DNA of 64,000 bases, taken from assembly GCA_948567375.1 (NCBI GenBank), contig OX419762.1, positions 50,263,034 to 50,327,033 on the forward strand. The letters run 5' to 3'. Each line of letters begins with the position of its first letter. Position 1 is the stretch's first letter. The stretch is from Lunularia cruciata (Eukaryota > Streptophyta > Marchantiopsida > Lunulariales > Lunulariaceae). The notes beneath the pieces are model-generated. The model saw only the letters and a program-made list of their open reading frames with translations. It was not told the DNA's origin and did no database searches. Positions 25,226-37,488 of the stretch are shown here, one piece after another. Position numbers and translations under genes: made by a program.

Positions 25226-25932
25226 CATACAATGCTACACAAATATATTCCTAATTAAATTGTAAGAAGTTTGAGAGTACAGATAAAATAGATGAACTCA
25301 CTTATTCAGTTGAATTACATTATAAAAAGTCTGAGAGTAAGGATAAAATATATGAAGCCACACATAATAAACTGAATATAAATTCATTTTCTGTAGATTA
25401 AAGTGTAATTGTAGGTAGTAATTATGAAATAAATAAATAAATAAAAATGATATAATTATAGATACAAAATTTAAAATTAAATTAGAGTTCAAATACCTTC
25501 CAATTTCAAAGTATATTATAAACGAGAAGAAGTTTGTGTTTATAAATGCACATAAACCAGATAATACAAATCATTGTAATCGAAAGAAAGGTATATGTTT
25601 TACTCTTCATTTCAAAAATTTATTAGAGTATTCAATAATCCTGTCAGTTAAAATTTTTATACAAACTAAAAGTGTGGATGCTCTGTGGAAGGTGAGTAAA
25701 ATATCTCGATGCTCTTTTCTCGATAGATACAGAGTATAGAGAGGTTTGACCTACAAAATGTATCTCTCCACTTGGAATGCAACTCTCAAGGTGGAGGTTT
25801 GGCATACAGCAGCTTAAAACCATAAGGTAAAGCGAAGATCCTCTCGCACTGGATTGATACGGACGTCTCACATTCTGGAAGAGATGACCCTCGAGAAACA
25901 CTATCTGTATGTGCAAAGCGACCTGATACTCA

Positions 25933-26051
25933 GTAGGTTTATATTGTTGCAGTTTTTACAAAATGTCTCAGAAACTACACTTTTTCATAGAAATACACAT
26001 AGTGTAGTTTTAGAAACATTCTGAGGTTTGGAGATGTTCAGTAAAACCTAC
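25933..26051. repeat. Imperfect inverted repeat, about 50-bp arms (MITE-like)
   Basis: The left arm starts GTAGGTTT at 25933 and ends AAACTACACT near 25980. The right arm reads AGTGTAGTTTT near 26000 and ends AAAACCTAC at 26051. The ends and the inner 20 bp pair well, while the middle is diverged. It could be a small foldback element inside copy A. No target duplication was identified. Confidence 0.5.
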
Positions 26052-26401
26052 AACTTATATTTCTTCTCGATTACAGATTTACTTCTTTATCGATTTTGGC
26101 TTGGTTTTGGGCTACGAACTAGAACCCCAATGATAACCCGCAATCTAACCTTTTCTATTCGCAGGGTGGCTGCTTAGTGAGTATGATGTAAAGATGTCAA
26201 ACCTCATTGCTCGTGGGAAAAAACGCTCATTCATTTGCGATTATCCCAGAGTCAGCATTGCTGAAGGGAAAGTTGATTACCCTTGTTGAAGAACCTGACG
26301 AAAGTGATAAGCTCAACGTTGGTGTAATGAACGAGCTAACAGGGAGCGACATCCTTTACGTCAAGGGTTACATGAAGAGGGAACTAAAGAATACGGTGTG
26401 A

Positions 26402-26780
26402 AGCAGAAGCGATTTATCTCAATCTTTGGAACACCCCCTTTCTTTAAGGTTCCTCAATGTAAACTAAGCAGAAACACACTTCGGAACTCATCAAGTCAAA
26501 GACTGGCCGAGGATTCCATCGTAATCGATGGCGTCAGTGGTTTAAGACACTTACAGTGACCTCAATTACTGAGTCCAACGACATAAAGAAACGTCTTAGA
26601 GTTATCTCAGTCTTTGGAACGCCCTTCACCAGGGTTCCTGAATCCAAACGAATCAGGGTTGTACTATTGGACTTCGATGGTACAGACTTTTAAAAAATTT
26701 CTCAGTAGACGATGGCGAAAGTGGTTCTAAGCAATTACAGTGAACTCAACGATTGAAGCCAACGACATCAATAGAAACAT
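26402..26780. repeat. 189-bp tandem duplication in copy A
   Basis: TTATCTCARTCTTTGGAAC occurs at 26413 and 26602, and the tails AGTGAMCTCAA ... CCAACGACAT also recur at this spacing. Copy B has a single unit (32095-32150), so the duplication arose after A and B separated, or B lost one unit. Confidence 0.75.
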
Positions 26781-27774
26781 GACGGGTAGTGAAAGCGTAT
26801 TTGGAATACAAGTGCTCAGGGATTGCTAATACCTTTCAATTGCTCATGTGAGGGGTTTTACAGAGGAAAATTTGGGAGAACAACGATTGCGCTTGAACAA
26901 GATTTCCATCATCCAAATTAGTGACGGTGCCTGCTGGCGATTGCGATTGAAGCTCAGAGATTACACAACTCATTGATTGCCTACAGGGTATCGTCTTCTA
27001 GCTCACTCGATTCTCAGGCGCGTTCATGGAGTTTCCAGTTCGAATATGGATTCATCGGCGGCGTTGGTGGCTCAGATCAGATGAGCTTCCTCCGCATTGC
27101 TGATGCATGTTGTCCGTGTTCTTGTCTATGAGTCGAAAATGGATGCTCAAGAATTCAAGATGGTGATCAATTCCAGCACCTGCATCTACTGGAAGTCGAA
27201 TGCTAATACTTACTTCGTTGTGGAAGCAGCAACTTGAACCATTTTTGCCGACGGGATGTGGATGCCTAGTACCCTTCTGATGTTGAAGTGTTTCACCCGG
27301 TTAATGCTGAATCTGTTTTGTGTGTTACGGAAATGAATAATGAGAGTGGAGACACCAAAGTTCACCAAAGAACGGTCTCGCGCGACACAAGTACTGCTCG
27401 AATATATACAGGTAGGGAAGAAATATACAAGTAGTATACTCACTCTTCACCGGAACTCTAAAGTGATGACTAACGGAGTAAAGAATAAAGCGTGACTCAG
27501 GATTAACTCTCCTGCATTCACTAAGCGCCAGGAGTAATAGCTTGTGATACTTTATCAACATTGTGGAGTTCAGTACCGAAATGCCATTTGGGTGGTTGAT
27601 TGCTGGTTTACTCTGAGTTTCTCTGGTCATAGTGCAGTTCACCTAAACTCATCCGGAATCTTTAGGTGAAATGCAGGAGGTATTTGGTTCCCATCTTCTC
27701 TTCGAACCTCGGCCCAAGGGGTTTGGGCACGAGTCGATGTTGAACGTCTGTAATGGTTAGAGCTGATCGAGGGT

Positions 27775-28085
27775 ATCCATCCGGTAGGCTCTGCAAGTTC
27801 GCGCACACGGGTAAATGCCCAAGAAACACAAATCTATGTCTAACGTCTCCAATTGTTGAAATTGACCAATTGCATCCCTAGAGTTGCAGGTCCGCAGCCG
27901 AGTAGATGTGTAGCGTGTGCACTTGCTGGAGTCAGTTCAATTGCCGGTGTAGAGCCTGCAGGTTCGCGCACCGGAAATTGTTTATCTGCAATTGCTGACT
28001 TGACGGACGGTATCCGAGAGAGCCGCAGGTTCGGGCACCAGGGAATGAGTTACGTTTGCAATTGCGCAACGGCATCCTAGAGTTC
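27775..28085. repeat. Degenerate tandem repeat, about 70-90 bp unit
   Basis: The core TGCAGGTTCGCGCACC or a variant occurs near 27790, 27882, 27954 and 28022, each followed by a TGCAATTGC-type stretch and a GTATCC/GCATCC piece. Four worn units with uneven spacing (92, 72 and 68 bp). Confidence 0.55.
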
Positions 28086-29994
28086 TAAATAAGTGGTTAA
28101 AACGCAGTTTTGATCCTGAAGCGAAGATTTGCTCCAAAATCACTGCTTTTGAGGGACCGATAGAGAGTTGACTCTTTAAACTTCCTTTGCTTATAAATGA
28201 CATGACTTCACTGTGAAGTTTGCAGCATAGAGGTGCCCCCAAGTTGTAATGTTGTCATTGCGCTGAAACGAGTTACGGGTAAACATCATACAGATCATGT
28301 TTTCCTGTAACATCGTAGCACCCAGCATTCTACTCACCCAAGCACACCCTTTACAGATCATCCAAAAACGAGGCTTTGTTGCTTCTCACGTATCTGATAT
28401 GGGCTGAGGTATGACGTCAACTCTCAAGGCATGAAGGTAAAGCTGCTCGGGTTTTGCCATCTGCAACTGCTGTAGCTATTACGCAAGTTCTGCGTTCAAC
28501 TTGCCATAAGGATGTATCTATCTTGAAACCAAGATGGATGTGCAAATTAATTCTAGTAATATGAATTTCCTCCTCTTTCCTGGCAGTCAGTGTACCCTAT
28601 CCTGTGCGCTTTGGAAACTCTAGCTCTGATGTTGGTTGGAAGTACCAATACTGCTCACGGGTAGGACCCAAGCGTTGTCGAAAAGCATACCCTTCTGGGA
28701 CAGGTATGGCCTTCAGGTCTTCAGTCAATAGTGTTGGTTCCAGGTTTCATACGGACCAAATTCAATCTGCACCAAGGTATTACGTATTACAATTAGAGTG
28801 TGCTTCTCACCAAGACTGGATCTGCAATTTTTCTGCTTCCAGAAGTCTATTTGCTTAACTAATCGAGTCTGAAACTGCCCATGAATCGGATACTCTTCGA
28901 GCATACTTAAGCTGTAACGAGTAATATGCCATTCTAAAACTTTGGTATGTGATCTCTGTGCCGAGTAGTATCTAGTCATAACTACTAGAAATATACGACA
29001 CGCTTTTAAGGCGAGTGTTGTTTTTGCTTGTGTGGGACAAAGTGAAGTTATTGTTCGAATGAGTCTCGTCTCTGAATTACAAGAAGGGATTTCGGTTCTC
29101 CTTTTTACCACTATTTCACATTCTTGGCTTTTGCTGCAGAACAAGCTATTGCACTCTTTACAGTCCCTCTGCGTTGAAGGATGGGTATTAGCTGTGGCCA
29201 TTCGGTACTCGCTTTGTTCCACTTCCTTCTGAAGAGATGGTAGTATAATACAAAGGCCATCTTATGTGCCATGTTACCGCGTATAGGTCACAGAGGGACG
29301 GAGTTTGCTTCTCCTCCTCGGTTTATTATATCTGGATCAGTGGGCTGCGGATCTTCATGACGGTGTCAGTTTTGACTGATTTGTTTTCCAAGCTTTGAGA
29401 TGCAATAGGAAATCTTGTGGTGGCTCATGCCAAACGCAGGATGCTTCTCGGCAGCTAGATCGTCGGGTAGGAGCCCGACTCTCAACCCACTCTCTATTGT
29501 ATTCTTAAGAGTCCCACTTCCACTCCCAAGTTAAATGGATGTATTGGTGCTGACTACGTTTTCTAAAGGTTTTCCGAGGTAAAATTCTGGTCCGTGATGT
29601 TGTGTGCTATCGTTAACTTAGACAGTCATTGCTGAGGGATGGAGAGAACTGTTTGCTCTTTAATGTTTTAGAAACGCAAGAGACGAACATGCTTTGTCAG
29701 ATAGCTTCATTGTCTGAGAGGTGCTTTATTTTCTCTGTGAAGCAAATTATGAGTACACATTCTTGTGTTGCCGGCGCTAAAGTGATAGGTGTCTTCTATA
29801 TAGATGGACATAAAATGCTGCATTCCACAATAACTCTACCTCATGCAAGGACCAGGGGTACAGGTCATCCGTATATCACCGCAATATATCTTCTCTGCTT
29901 GTCAGATGCAGAACTACTAGTGTTCTTGCCCATATTTTCTAATGACAACGTCCCATGCAAAGAGAAAAGCACGTGAATTGCATCATTGGGTCAA
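28086..29994. other. Spacer between segmental copies, no recognised gene
   Basis: Open frames of up to 165 codons (minus strand, 29222-28725) occur but show no motif that I recognise and are matched by open frames on the opposite strand. I see no supported gene. Confidence 0.4.
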
Positions 29995-32790
29995 ACGCAC
30001 AACGGGACACAAAGCTCGAACGGCCGGGATTCACTTAGCAATCAGAATGTTTGAACATGTCAATTTAACCAAATAGTTTGAAATCATCGAATCATCCCTG
30101 CAGCATTTGGCTTGCAGTATTTTCTTTTTCCTGCTTCAAATAATTGGAAGTTTGGGTTTAATGGGAAAAGGAATGAGTCATGGCTTTCAGGGATTAGGAC
30201 GCTACATCGAAAGCATGTCGTAACCCGTGGTCATTCAAGTGCATATATGTCATTCTTAAAATTCAGCGGATCTGTGCGCAGACATGGATAGCTCATGGCT
30301 ACTTCTGGGGAAGGAGCTTTCTCATGCTGCAGCAGCAACTGACCCCTGTGTTCTTAGGATAGATGTCTACCACGTTTATACTGCTTTACTAAATAGCTGC
30401 ATCACGTTGTACACCTGATGGAAGCATGGAGAGTCTGGGTGATGGGTCACTTGTTCTGGTTACGTTCAACATATTAGACTATCTGGACGATACGCAGCAG
30501 GAAACATACGAAGTCCATCGCGAGGGGTAAAAGATTACTGACCTCGTGAGGGTCTGATTAATGATCACTAGGAAAAGTTGTTTAAGATTGCACACTGACT
30601 TAGGTCAGAAGGCAGGACTCATGACCAGCAGCCTTGCTTGCTGGCCAGATATTCTTGACTGCATGTTTGTTTTAGTTGGATTTGAGTTCAGTTCTAGGAG
30701 TCTCTGAGGCTTGGAAATGACTTGAAACAAAACCCTTTCAATATGTATCGAGTCACATGCCGATCTGGCTCTACATCCTTCCTCTACCTATCACCAGGTA
30801 CCGTGCTTGGGGTTCCTTCCTTCTATTACTGCTCTGTTGCCTCTACTCCAAAACCAATTCGATTACTCTCTCAAGATCGTTTTGTATCTGGCAAGGGAGT
30901 CCAAATTGGAGGTTTTGGCCTTCTGTGACTCTCGATCCTCCCTCCCTGATTATTATCCAAGAAGATTTTCAACATCAGAACCTTCAACTGATATACTAGA
31001 TCTGTATGAAAATAGACGAATGCTTCTGTTATCTGAACGGTTCTTTGTTCTTCATCGATCCGCAATCGCCCACACCTTATCGCCCACCACGGACAAACTG
31101 TTTCTTCTGAAGTCTTTAGTTTGAAAAACATAAGTTGCACTCTCGGATGTCCCCATTCAAGGAGTTATGCATTTCGAGTGTTTGTTGCTGAACGACTGTA
31201 ATTTTGTGGTCCATAAATCTCTTGTCAAATTTTCATCTTTCCACAGAGGATCTAGTATGACTGAAATTGTTCATAAATGTGCGTAAATGTACATAAATCA
31301 GGTCATATTATATATCCTTTCAACAGGAGAAAATATCACGTTGTCGTATTCACTATTTCAAGTCGTGTGATGTTCATATAAATGAGGTTTCCTTAGAGCG
31401 CACGAGCTAATTGAATGTCCTTAATGAACTTCTGATAACTTCTGAAGACATCTAGCTTCCAATACACGAGTGACAAAACAAAGAGGGAACAATTTTTCCT
31501 TTCCATAATTCATTTTTTGCCATATGCTTCTCTGCATATCAAGTGGTGCCTAAATTTCAGATGGCCATAAAACGGTAAATGATTATCCACTCCAATATCG
31601 GATTTCTGGTGAAAGAAAATGCAATCCCATTTGAAATAAAACGTCGACAATTTCCTTTCTTTTACAAAGGAAATGGCTACAGCGTAGAAAACACGAAGGA
31701 TGGGAAGACCCATCTTTCCCATCAAAGGTGAGACAACATAGGTAAAATGGGGCTAAATCCCAATAGAATCGAGAATGTGCACCTAAGATATTCCTTTACA
31801 TACGGATATGACATTCATGAACCTAAAACGGTACTGCAACTTGCGTTTCAACTTCGAGTTCAGTCTAGTGCACGTCGTTAAAAGTGCAGAGGTGTTTAAC
31901 CTGTGTCAAACTGTTGGCGCGTGGAAGTTGCAGCAGCAGTTTAAAACAATAAGCCAAGTGGAAATCTCTCTCACAGTGCAACATATATATAACCCCGGAA
32001 CTCCTCCCATCTTCATCAGCCGTGTGTTCAGCCCAAAGCGAACTATTCTTTCGCCTTTTACTAAAGAATACCGTGTGCGGGACACAGAAGCGGCTTATCT
32101 CCAATCTTTGGAACGCTCTTTAACCAGGGCACCCCCAATCTGAAACAAGTAGGATTCGTTGTAATGAGGCAGGGTATAAGATGCTCGGGCAGAAAGGACG
32201 GACGAGGAGCCCATGAGGATTTCTGAGAATGGGCGGCAAAACATCTACTGACGTGGATACTTGCATCCCATTTCTGCATCTTGATAGGGAGGGAAAGGCA
32301 TTGATACCGAAGACTGGATCCTGTCGCAGCAACATGGAAGGGTAAGGAAAAGATGTTTGGATCCAAACCGGCCAAGAGGAGATTAAATGTTTTAAGTGTT
32401 CATGAGACAGGTTTCACCGTACACATGAAAGATCGTGAGAACCGCGATTGTTTAGCAACAAGATGTCTGCCAACCAAATTAGTGACACTGTCTGCTGGTG
32501 GTTGCAATAGATTTACTTGAGGCTTCAGAGGTTTACACAACCTCATACATAACCTACGGGGATTTGTCTCGAAGCTCACGTGGTTCTCAGGCGCGTTCAT
32601 GGAGTTACCACTCGACTTAATGGATGCAACGGCGGCGTTGGTGGCTCAGATAAAATGGGCTTTCTCCGCATTGCTGATGGATGGTGTCCATGTGCAGACC
32701 CAAGGCCTTGTCTTTGACTCGAAGACGGATGCTCAAGAATTCAATATGGTGATCAATTCCACCACCTGCAGTTACTGGCAGTCTAATGCC
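29995..32790. repeat. Segmental duplication, copy B
   Basis: The counterpart of 22505-27240, in the same orientation, starting about 7.5 kb further along. It is shorter mainly because its LINE insert is short (31690-31790 versus about 790 bp in A). The last part (32599-32790) keeps an open frame with an LVAQIKWAFSALLMDGVH stretch, and copy A has the same stretch with changes. It may be the exon of a lost gene, but I do not recognise the protein. Confidence 0.78.
31680..31790 (-). mobile_element. LINE 3' fragment, copy 3
   Basis: GCGTAGAAAACACGAAGGATGGGAAGACC, then AAAATGGGGCTAAATCCCAATAG and GCACCTAAGATATTCC, is antisense to the last 110 bp of the LINE family. It sits at the place in copy B that corresponds to the longer LINE piece in copy A. 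Confidence 0.78.
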
Positions 32791-33180
32791 TCTACACCAA
32801 GCATACGAAATGTTCAAGAGGTTGTTCGTTCAAGGCACGTATGGTAACCGGTCAGCTTGCTCGAGTTTGAGAAGTTCCGAGCACAATGTAGTCATAAGCT
32901 ATTCAAACACAGGCTTTCAGCTGATACTTTCTCGTACACAAAGCGTGAGCGAGAACCAGGAAGGTTCACAAGTCACACACAAGCAAACGAAAAGACAAAC
33001 CAAAGAAGGGTCTGAAGACATCACACTTAAAAAAACCAAGGGGACAACCAACCCAACAAAACTAGGCAGAGGGAAACCTACTCTTGAACAGTGTGGTGGA
33101 GGTCATCCAATGGTATATCTACTAAGTGGGAAAGGACGCCCTAAGAGTGATGGGTGCGCCTACAACAATTGCCTGTTGGT
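32791..33180. other. Spacer, nothing recognised
   Basis: An open frame on the plus strand (32786-33217) is rich in Lys, Thr and Gln and shows no domain. It runs into the tandem repeat that follows. Confidence 0.4.
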
Positions 33181-33357
33181 GCAGACCCAAGGCCTCAGCA
33201 CATTGCAAAGTGACTGAGATACGCTGTAGGTAGTAGGATGCAGACCCAAGGCCTCAGCACAGTGCAAAGTGACTGAGATACGCTGTAGGTAGTAGGATGC
33301 AGACCCAAGGCCTCAGCACATTGCAAAGTGACTGAGATACGCTGTAGGTAGTAGGAT
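33181..33357. repeat. 59-bp tandem repeat, three copies
   Basis: Three nearly identical units start GCAGACCCAAGGCCTCAGCA at 33181, 33240 and 33299, differing by one base (CATTGC versus CAGTGC). The first 14 bases also occur once at 32695 within copy B (GCAGACCCAAGGCCTTG), which suggests the array was seeded from that sequence. Confidence 0.95.
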
Positions 33358-33506
33358 GTGAGCATGGCTAGAGAGACAACCAGTGCCCCTCTACTTTGCA
33401 AAGAACTTCGTGCCGCAATCATGAGAAGACAATTGAAATGGTGATGTAGATGCCCAAAAATCTCAACCGCTAGAGGAACAAAAGAATCTAAGGATAGCTA
33501 GGGTGT

Positions 33507-34123
33507 TGTAATGTTCCAAACATACAAAAAATCCCAAGAGAAACATAAGATAAATACAAGGTTTAATTCTTCAATACTACAATGCCCCAAAGGAGCACTT
33601 AGACTTTATTATAGAGTGGAGAAGATCCCTTCCAAGGGAACTGCATCCTTAGATTAGATATATGGATATGTATGCAAGTTACACCCTTAGATTGGATCCA
33701 TGGGTTGGTGATATGACAACTCGGTCACATGTGGTTGGTCAAACAAGTTTGACCACATGGATTTTTTTTGGAAATCTTCCTATAGAAAACTCAAAAAAAT
33801 ATGGAAGTGGTACCAATTGAACAATCTCAATGAGACAAAGTGAGGTAGATTCCATTTATGGGGAGGAAGAATCTATCTTTTGAGACCTAATTAATTTGTT
33901 TATGCTTCCAAAATTGCTTTAAAGTTTTTGGTATGTTTTCTTTGTTTATGCTTCCAAAATTTGCTCTAAAGTTTTTGGTATGTTTTTTGCCTTTGCCCTA
34001 TTAGTGGAAGTTCTCTTTTGGTGACAATTGTATCTGATCTACTTAGACCATTGTGTATAGCATCCCTAAAGATATTACCAAGCCAATTTCCACCTCTAGA
34101 ATTTTTTAGCTAATGATATTATA
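33507..34123. repeat. Solo LTR with 5-bp target duplication
   Basis: A 617-bp relative of the LTR at 4771-5509, in the same orientation. It begins TGTAATGTTCC, shares ATGCCCCAAAGGAGCA, TTTATTATA, CCCTATTAGTRGAAGT and CTCTTTTGGTGA, and ends GATATTATA. It is flanked by the direct repeat GGTGT at 33502-33506 and 34124-34128. No internal element DNA lies next to it, so it is a solo LTR left by recombination between two LTRs. It has only one copy of the internal block that is doubled in the LTR at 4771. Confidence 0.9.
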
Positions 34124-34128
34124 GGTGT

Positions 34129-37100
34129 GTAGTGGTCCTCCTTGCCCTTAGAGGCAATGGTCGCCGCTACTATTGCATGTATGCCTACAAGTTCCCATGA
34201 ATTTGCTCTAGAGGGTTTGCCACCACCACATCATGCAACATGCAATGATAGTTAGTGAAAGTAACAATATCTACTCGCACCTAACATATAGGTGGTCATG
34301 GTAGGTCCAACTATCTCTCAATTTGAACTTGGGCTCATGTAGCTTGTAACAATTGAGCAACAATATCCCAAATTGCATTATGGAGTTTGGTGTGCTCTCC
34401 CTCCTATTGCACATTGTAAAAGTGTATCCCTTGCATGTCATATGGGGAACCACATGCGCATTGGGCCGGAAGGCCTATGAGAGTTGGTTGCGGGATTCCC
34501 AACCTCAATCATAGTGCGGTGGTAAATTCCTCAAAAATAAAACGGAAGTCGTCAATCAAGGGTAAAGTTTGGCACCATGCTCACAAGCCTTTCTCTTTGC
34601 AAGAGAGGATACTAACTCCATCAAGTAGAGGCACATCAATGAGGATGCTAGTAAGTGTGTGAGTGTGCATACTCTCATTGAGGTCCACTTGGAGCTTCCT
34701 AGAATTGAGAGAGACAAAGTCAATAAATTCCAAGAGGGACAAGCAAGCAGGGCTTGGCAATATATCACAAACCAATCAAAGATATTTTTGTGTTTAAGTG
34801 CTTGAATCCACTATCATGATAGGTCCCAACAAGAATGGGTGACCTTGATGTAAGAAACTATCTGAGGGACCACTAGAGCCCAAGCACCTATATATGCTAT
34901 TGGTGCTATGGCCTCCTGCTCTATGAGGCCAAAACCACCCATGACAATGGGGGAAGCTAACTGTTACCTACACCATTCATCTGATAATTGTGGGGGCATG
35001 CATGGCCCTAATAGTGTAGAGAAAGTATTGCATATAATACTATCAAACATCTGCAAATGTTGCAATAGTGCCTATGTAGAGTGGACGTCCATACTAAATA
35101 TGAAACATGAAGGAAGTAACATAGAGTAAGAAATAGGCCACCTGGGTAGGGAGGAGGTGAGCATGGGCTGTCGCCCAGACTCAATATAGTACCAACTGCA
35201 ATGGTTTATGTTGTGGAAACTTGGATTATTAGCTAAATGGACCTATTGTAACAAGAGTGTAGTTAGATACACCCTCACTGCTACAGGTACAATTTGCTCC
35301 TTTCGTCCGAACATGAAAGACTTTATGTGAAATTGAGAATGCAAGATGGACTGCAAGAGGGGCTTCCTCTCAAAGTTGACACTTACAGCTATGGAAGTAT
35401 AACAGGACAGAAGTTTCCTTTCTGATGAAGGCACTAAATTCCTTTAGAACATAAAGAACTGAAATATGACGTCACTTTGATTTTCACATCTTCTTAGATG
35501 CCAATTCCTACTTACAACAACCCATCTTTCCATCCTTCTTGTTATCCTACGAGGTCATCTCATCTTACAACAACTCATGTTGGATTGGTAAATGGTACAG
35601 TAGTCAATCTGTAGGTGGCATTTTGTGAACGTCGTAGTGTGTTTGGTTCTTTCAGTAGTCCAACTTCTGTCCTCTGCTGTATCCACACTTTAAGCACTTT
35701 CGATCACCTACTGAAAATCTTTCTCATCTCCATCTCGGACAGCAGTTTGAATATTACTACTTGATGGCCACGCCTTGAGCACCCATCTCGTAGTGCGGTC
35801 CTTCGCATCTGTTCATAGGAATAGTTCAACGACCACTACCCTGATGTGTGCACGTAAGCCGAGTTTATCATTCTCACTTCAAGTCTTTCACCCATAACTC
35901 AACTTACAGCTCCCCAGCAAACTATCCCATAGCTCCCAGGAGTATCTGAGCTATGACCAAAGCTATAAGGTAGTCAGACACTCCTGGTACTTCATAATAT
36001 AGCATTTATCTCAACATGAATAGAAATAGAATTTTGGGAAGAACTACAACGGAGCATTCAACTCAGGTCAATCGTTCCCTTGCGATGCCATGTTCCACGT
36101 CAGAACCATTCTAATGCTGCATATCGAGAAGATTTGTCACGCACTTAATTCTTCCTCAAGCACGAAGTGTTGCACGATTGTTCTACTCAAGGATAAACTT
36201 CGGTTTAAGTTGTAGCTTTTCCTAATGTAATGCTAAACACAAGTTGAGGTGCATAGAAGGTAAGTTGGGAATTTCGCAATATAACTGTTCTCTAAAGCTG
36301 GAAACCGTGAAAGCAGTGGAGATCATCCACAAATGAGGCTCAGCTCAGGATTGGTAGTGAAGAAACGTATACATCTCTCGCAGGAAGTTGTAACCATTGC
36401 ATGTCGAGCGGTCTCATAGATTGACATAGTGATGAAATTGCACACCTCTAGCAGTAAAGATTAACTGTGGATGTAAAGGCTCTTCACAGCCTGGTACGAA
36501 TATGATTGGGAATGATGAACGCAGTAACTCTGAATATAAATCCATGAAGGACAGACAAGGTTCAAATTGTGTACATCGTCTCGAGTAGTTTGAAAAGATG
36601 GAATGTCCATGGTCGTGATGATTGATTGATGATGGTCATTTATACAGCTCGTCTAGAGGAATTGACTCCCATGTGAACCTCAGACATTAGTATGAGTCTT
36701 GGTATTATTGTCGGTGAATGGGATGTGATTGAGAGTGATGGTCTGAATCATATCAAAGCACGGTAGAAGTTCTGGTGCCCAGTTGATAGACGATCCAGAA
36801 TTTCCGTAAGATATCGCATCGAGACAATCTTGATTGTTGAACATGTATACAGGAGTGGCCGGGAGTAACTTTGACAGGTACGTGGTACACCCCTCAGGGA
36901 ACCAACTGAAGAATCCAGTAACCGCGTTGAAGATGACAAGACCTTCCGCCACGTGGATGTCTGTACTGGGTTCTTCATGCATGTCTTCATTCCTCCAATG
37001 ATAGCATATCCACTGGGCACTTACCGTTACGTGCCACGAGAATTGTGCCAAAGTTAGAAGACACGCTTCCTGTCTTACCTTTGTTTGCTTTCAGGTAAGA

Positions 37101-37388
37101 GGGTTTAGGGCATGTCTGACCTGAAAGTGTAAGACATGCTTCCTGTCTCACCTTTGATTTAGCACCACATCTTGTCCGCTTTCAGCTTCCAGAATTAGCA
37201 GATCCCTGTACGTAGTAGAGTTCGCCGGAAACGTTAAGGGACCGGCAATTGCAGGTGACAGTTGAAGTTGGCTGCCTCTCTGTATAGAACACTGAAGAAA
37301 AGGGTAAGGGTCGTTCCACTAAGTAATTATCGTTCAACAAGAATAATCGGTAGGAATGTTTGCGATTGCAAGGGAACCTTTACTTCCG
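34129..37388. other. Intergenic region, no recognised gene
   Basis: No domain was recognised. A 123-codon open frame on the minus strand (37051-36680; WICYHWRNEDMHEEP, FFSWFPEGCTTYL) has more protein-like composition than its neighbours but no known motif or splice context. A weak 3' LINE-like piece is at about 35525-35575 (CCATCCTTCTTGTTATCCTAC). A short tandem duplication of GACAYGCTTCCTGTCTYACCTTTG lies at about 37060 and 37133. Confidence 0.4.
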
Positions 37389-37397
37389 ATAATCTGC

Positions 37398-37488
37398 CTT
37401 TTTTGTTACCTTTTTTTGTCTCTCCCTTGTACATCTTGATGGGGTCTTCCCATCCTTCATTTTTCCTACGCGGTCGCCTTTTTCTCCC
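37398..37488 (+). mobile_element. LINE 3' fragment, copy 4, with target duplication
   Basis: About 91 bp matching the 3' end of the LINE family (TGTCTCTCCCTTG, GATGGGGTCTTCCCATCCTT, CCTACGCGGTCGCCTTTTT). It is flanked on both sides by ATAATCTGC (37389-37397 and 37489-37497), a perfect 9-bp target site duplication. A 91-bp insert with such flanks is what target-primed reverse transcription with extreme 5' truncation leaves. Confidence 0.92.

Larger units (their letters stand above)
22505..27240. repeat. Segmental duplication, copy A
   Basis: Several stretches match copy B (29995-32790) in the same order and orientation. 22509-22900 matches 30014-30360 (GCAGACATGGATAGC, ACTGACCCCTGTGTTCTTAGGA). 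23310-23620 matches 30795-31130 (GGTACCGTGCTTGGGG/T, CTCTACTCCAAAA). A LINE 3' end is at 24436 in A and 31690 in B. 25745-25870 matches 31890-31990 (CAGCAGYTTAAAACMATAAG). 26400-27230 matches 32085-32790 (GATGCTCAAGAATTCAA, GGTGATCAATTCCA). The block contains no intact gene that I recognise; in one frame short stretches look like worn coding sequence. Confidence 0.8.

Noticed and set aside
32599-32847. Possible sliding-clamp (PCNA/RAD1-like) fragment in copies A and B
   Set aside because: A superficial likeness to a clamp motif was considered, but the surrounding residues do not fit PCNA, RAD1, HUS1 or RAD9 patterns.
33181-33357. Regular repeats that might suggest a CRISPR-like array
   Set aside because: The units are directly adjacent with no unique spacers, and the genome is that of a plant. 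It is a simple tandem repeat.
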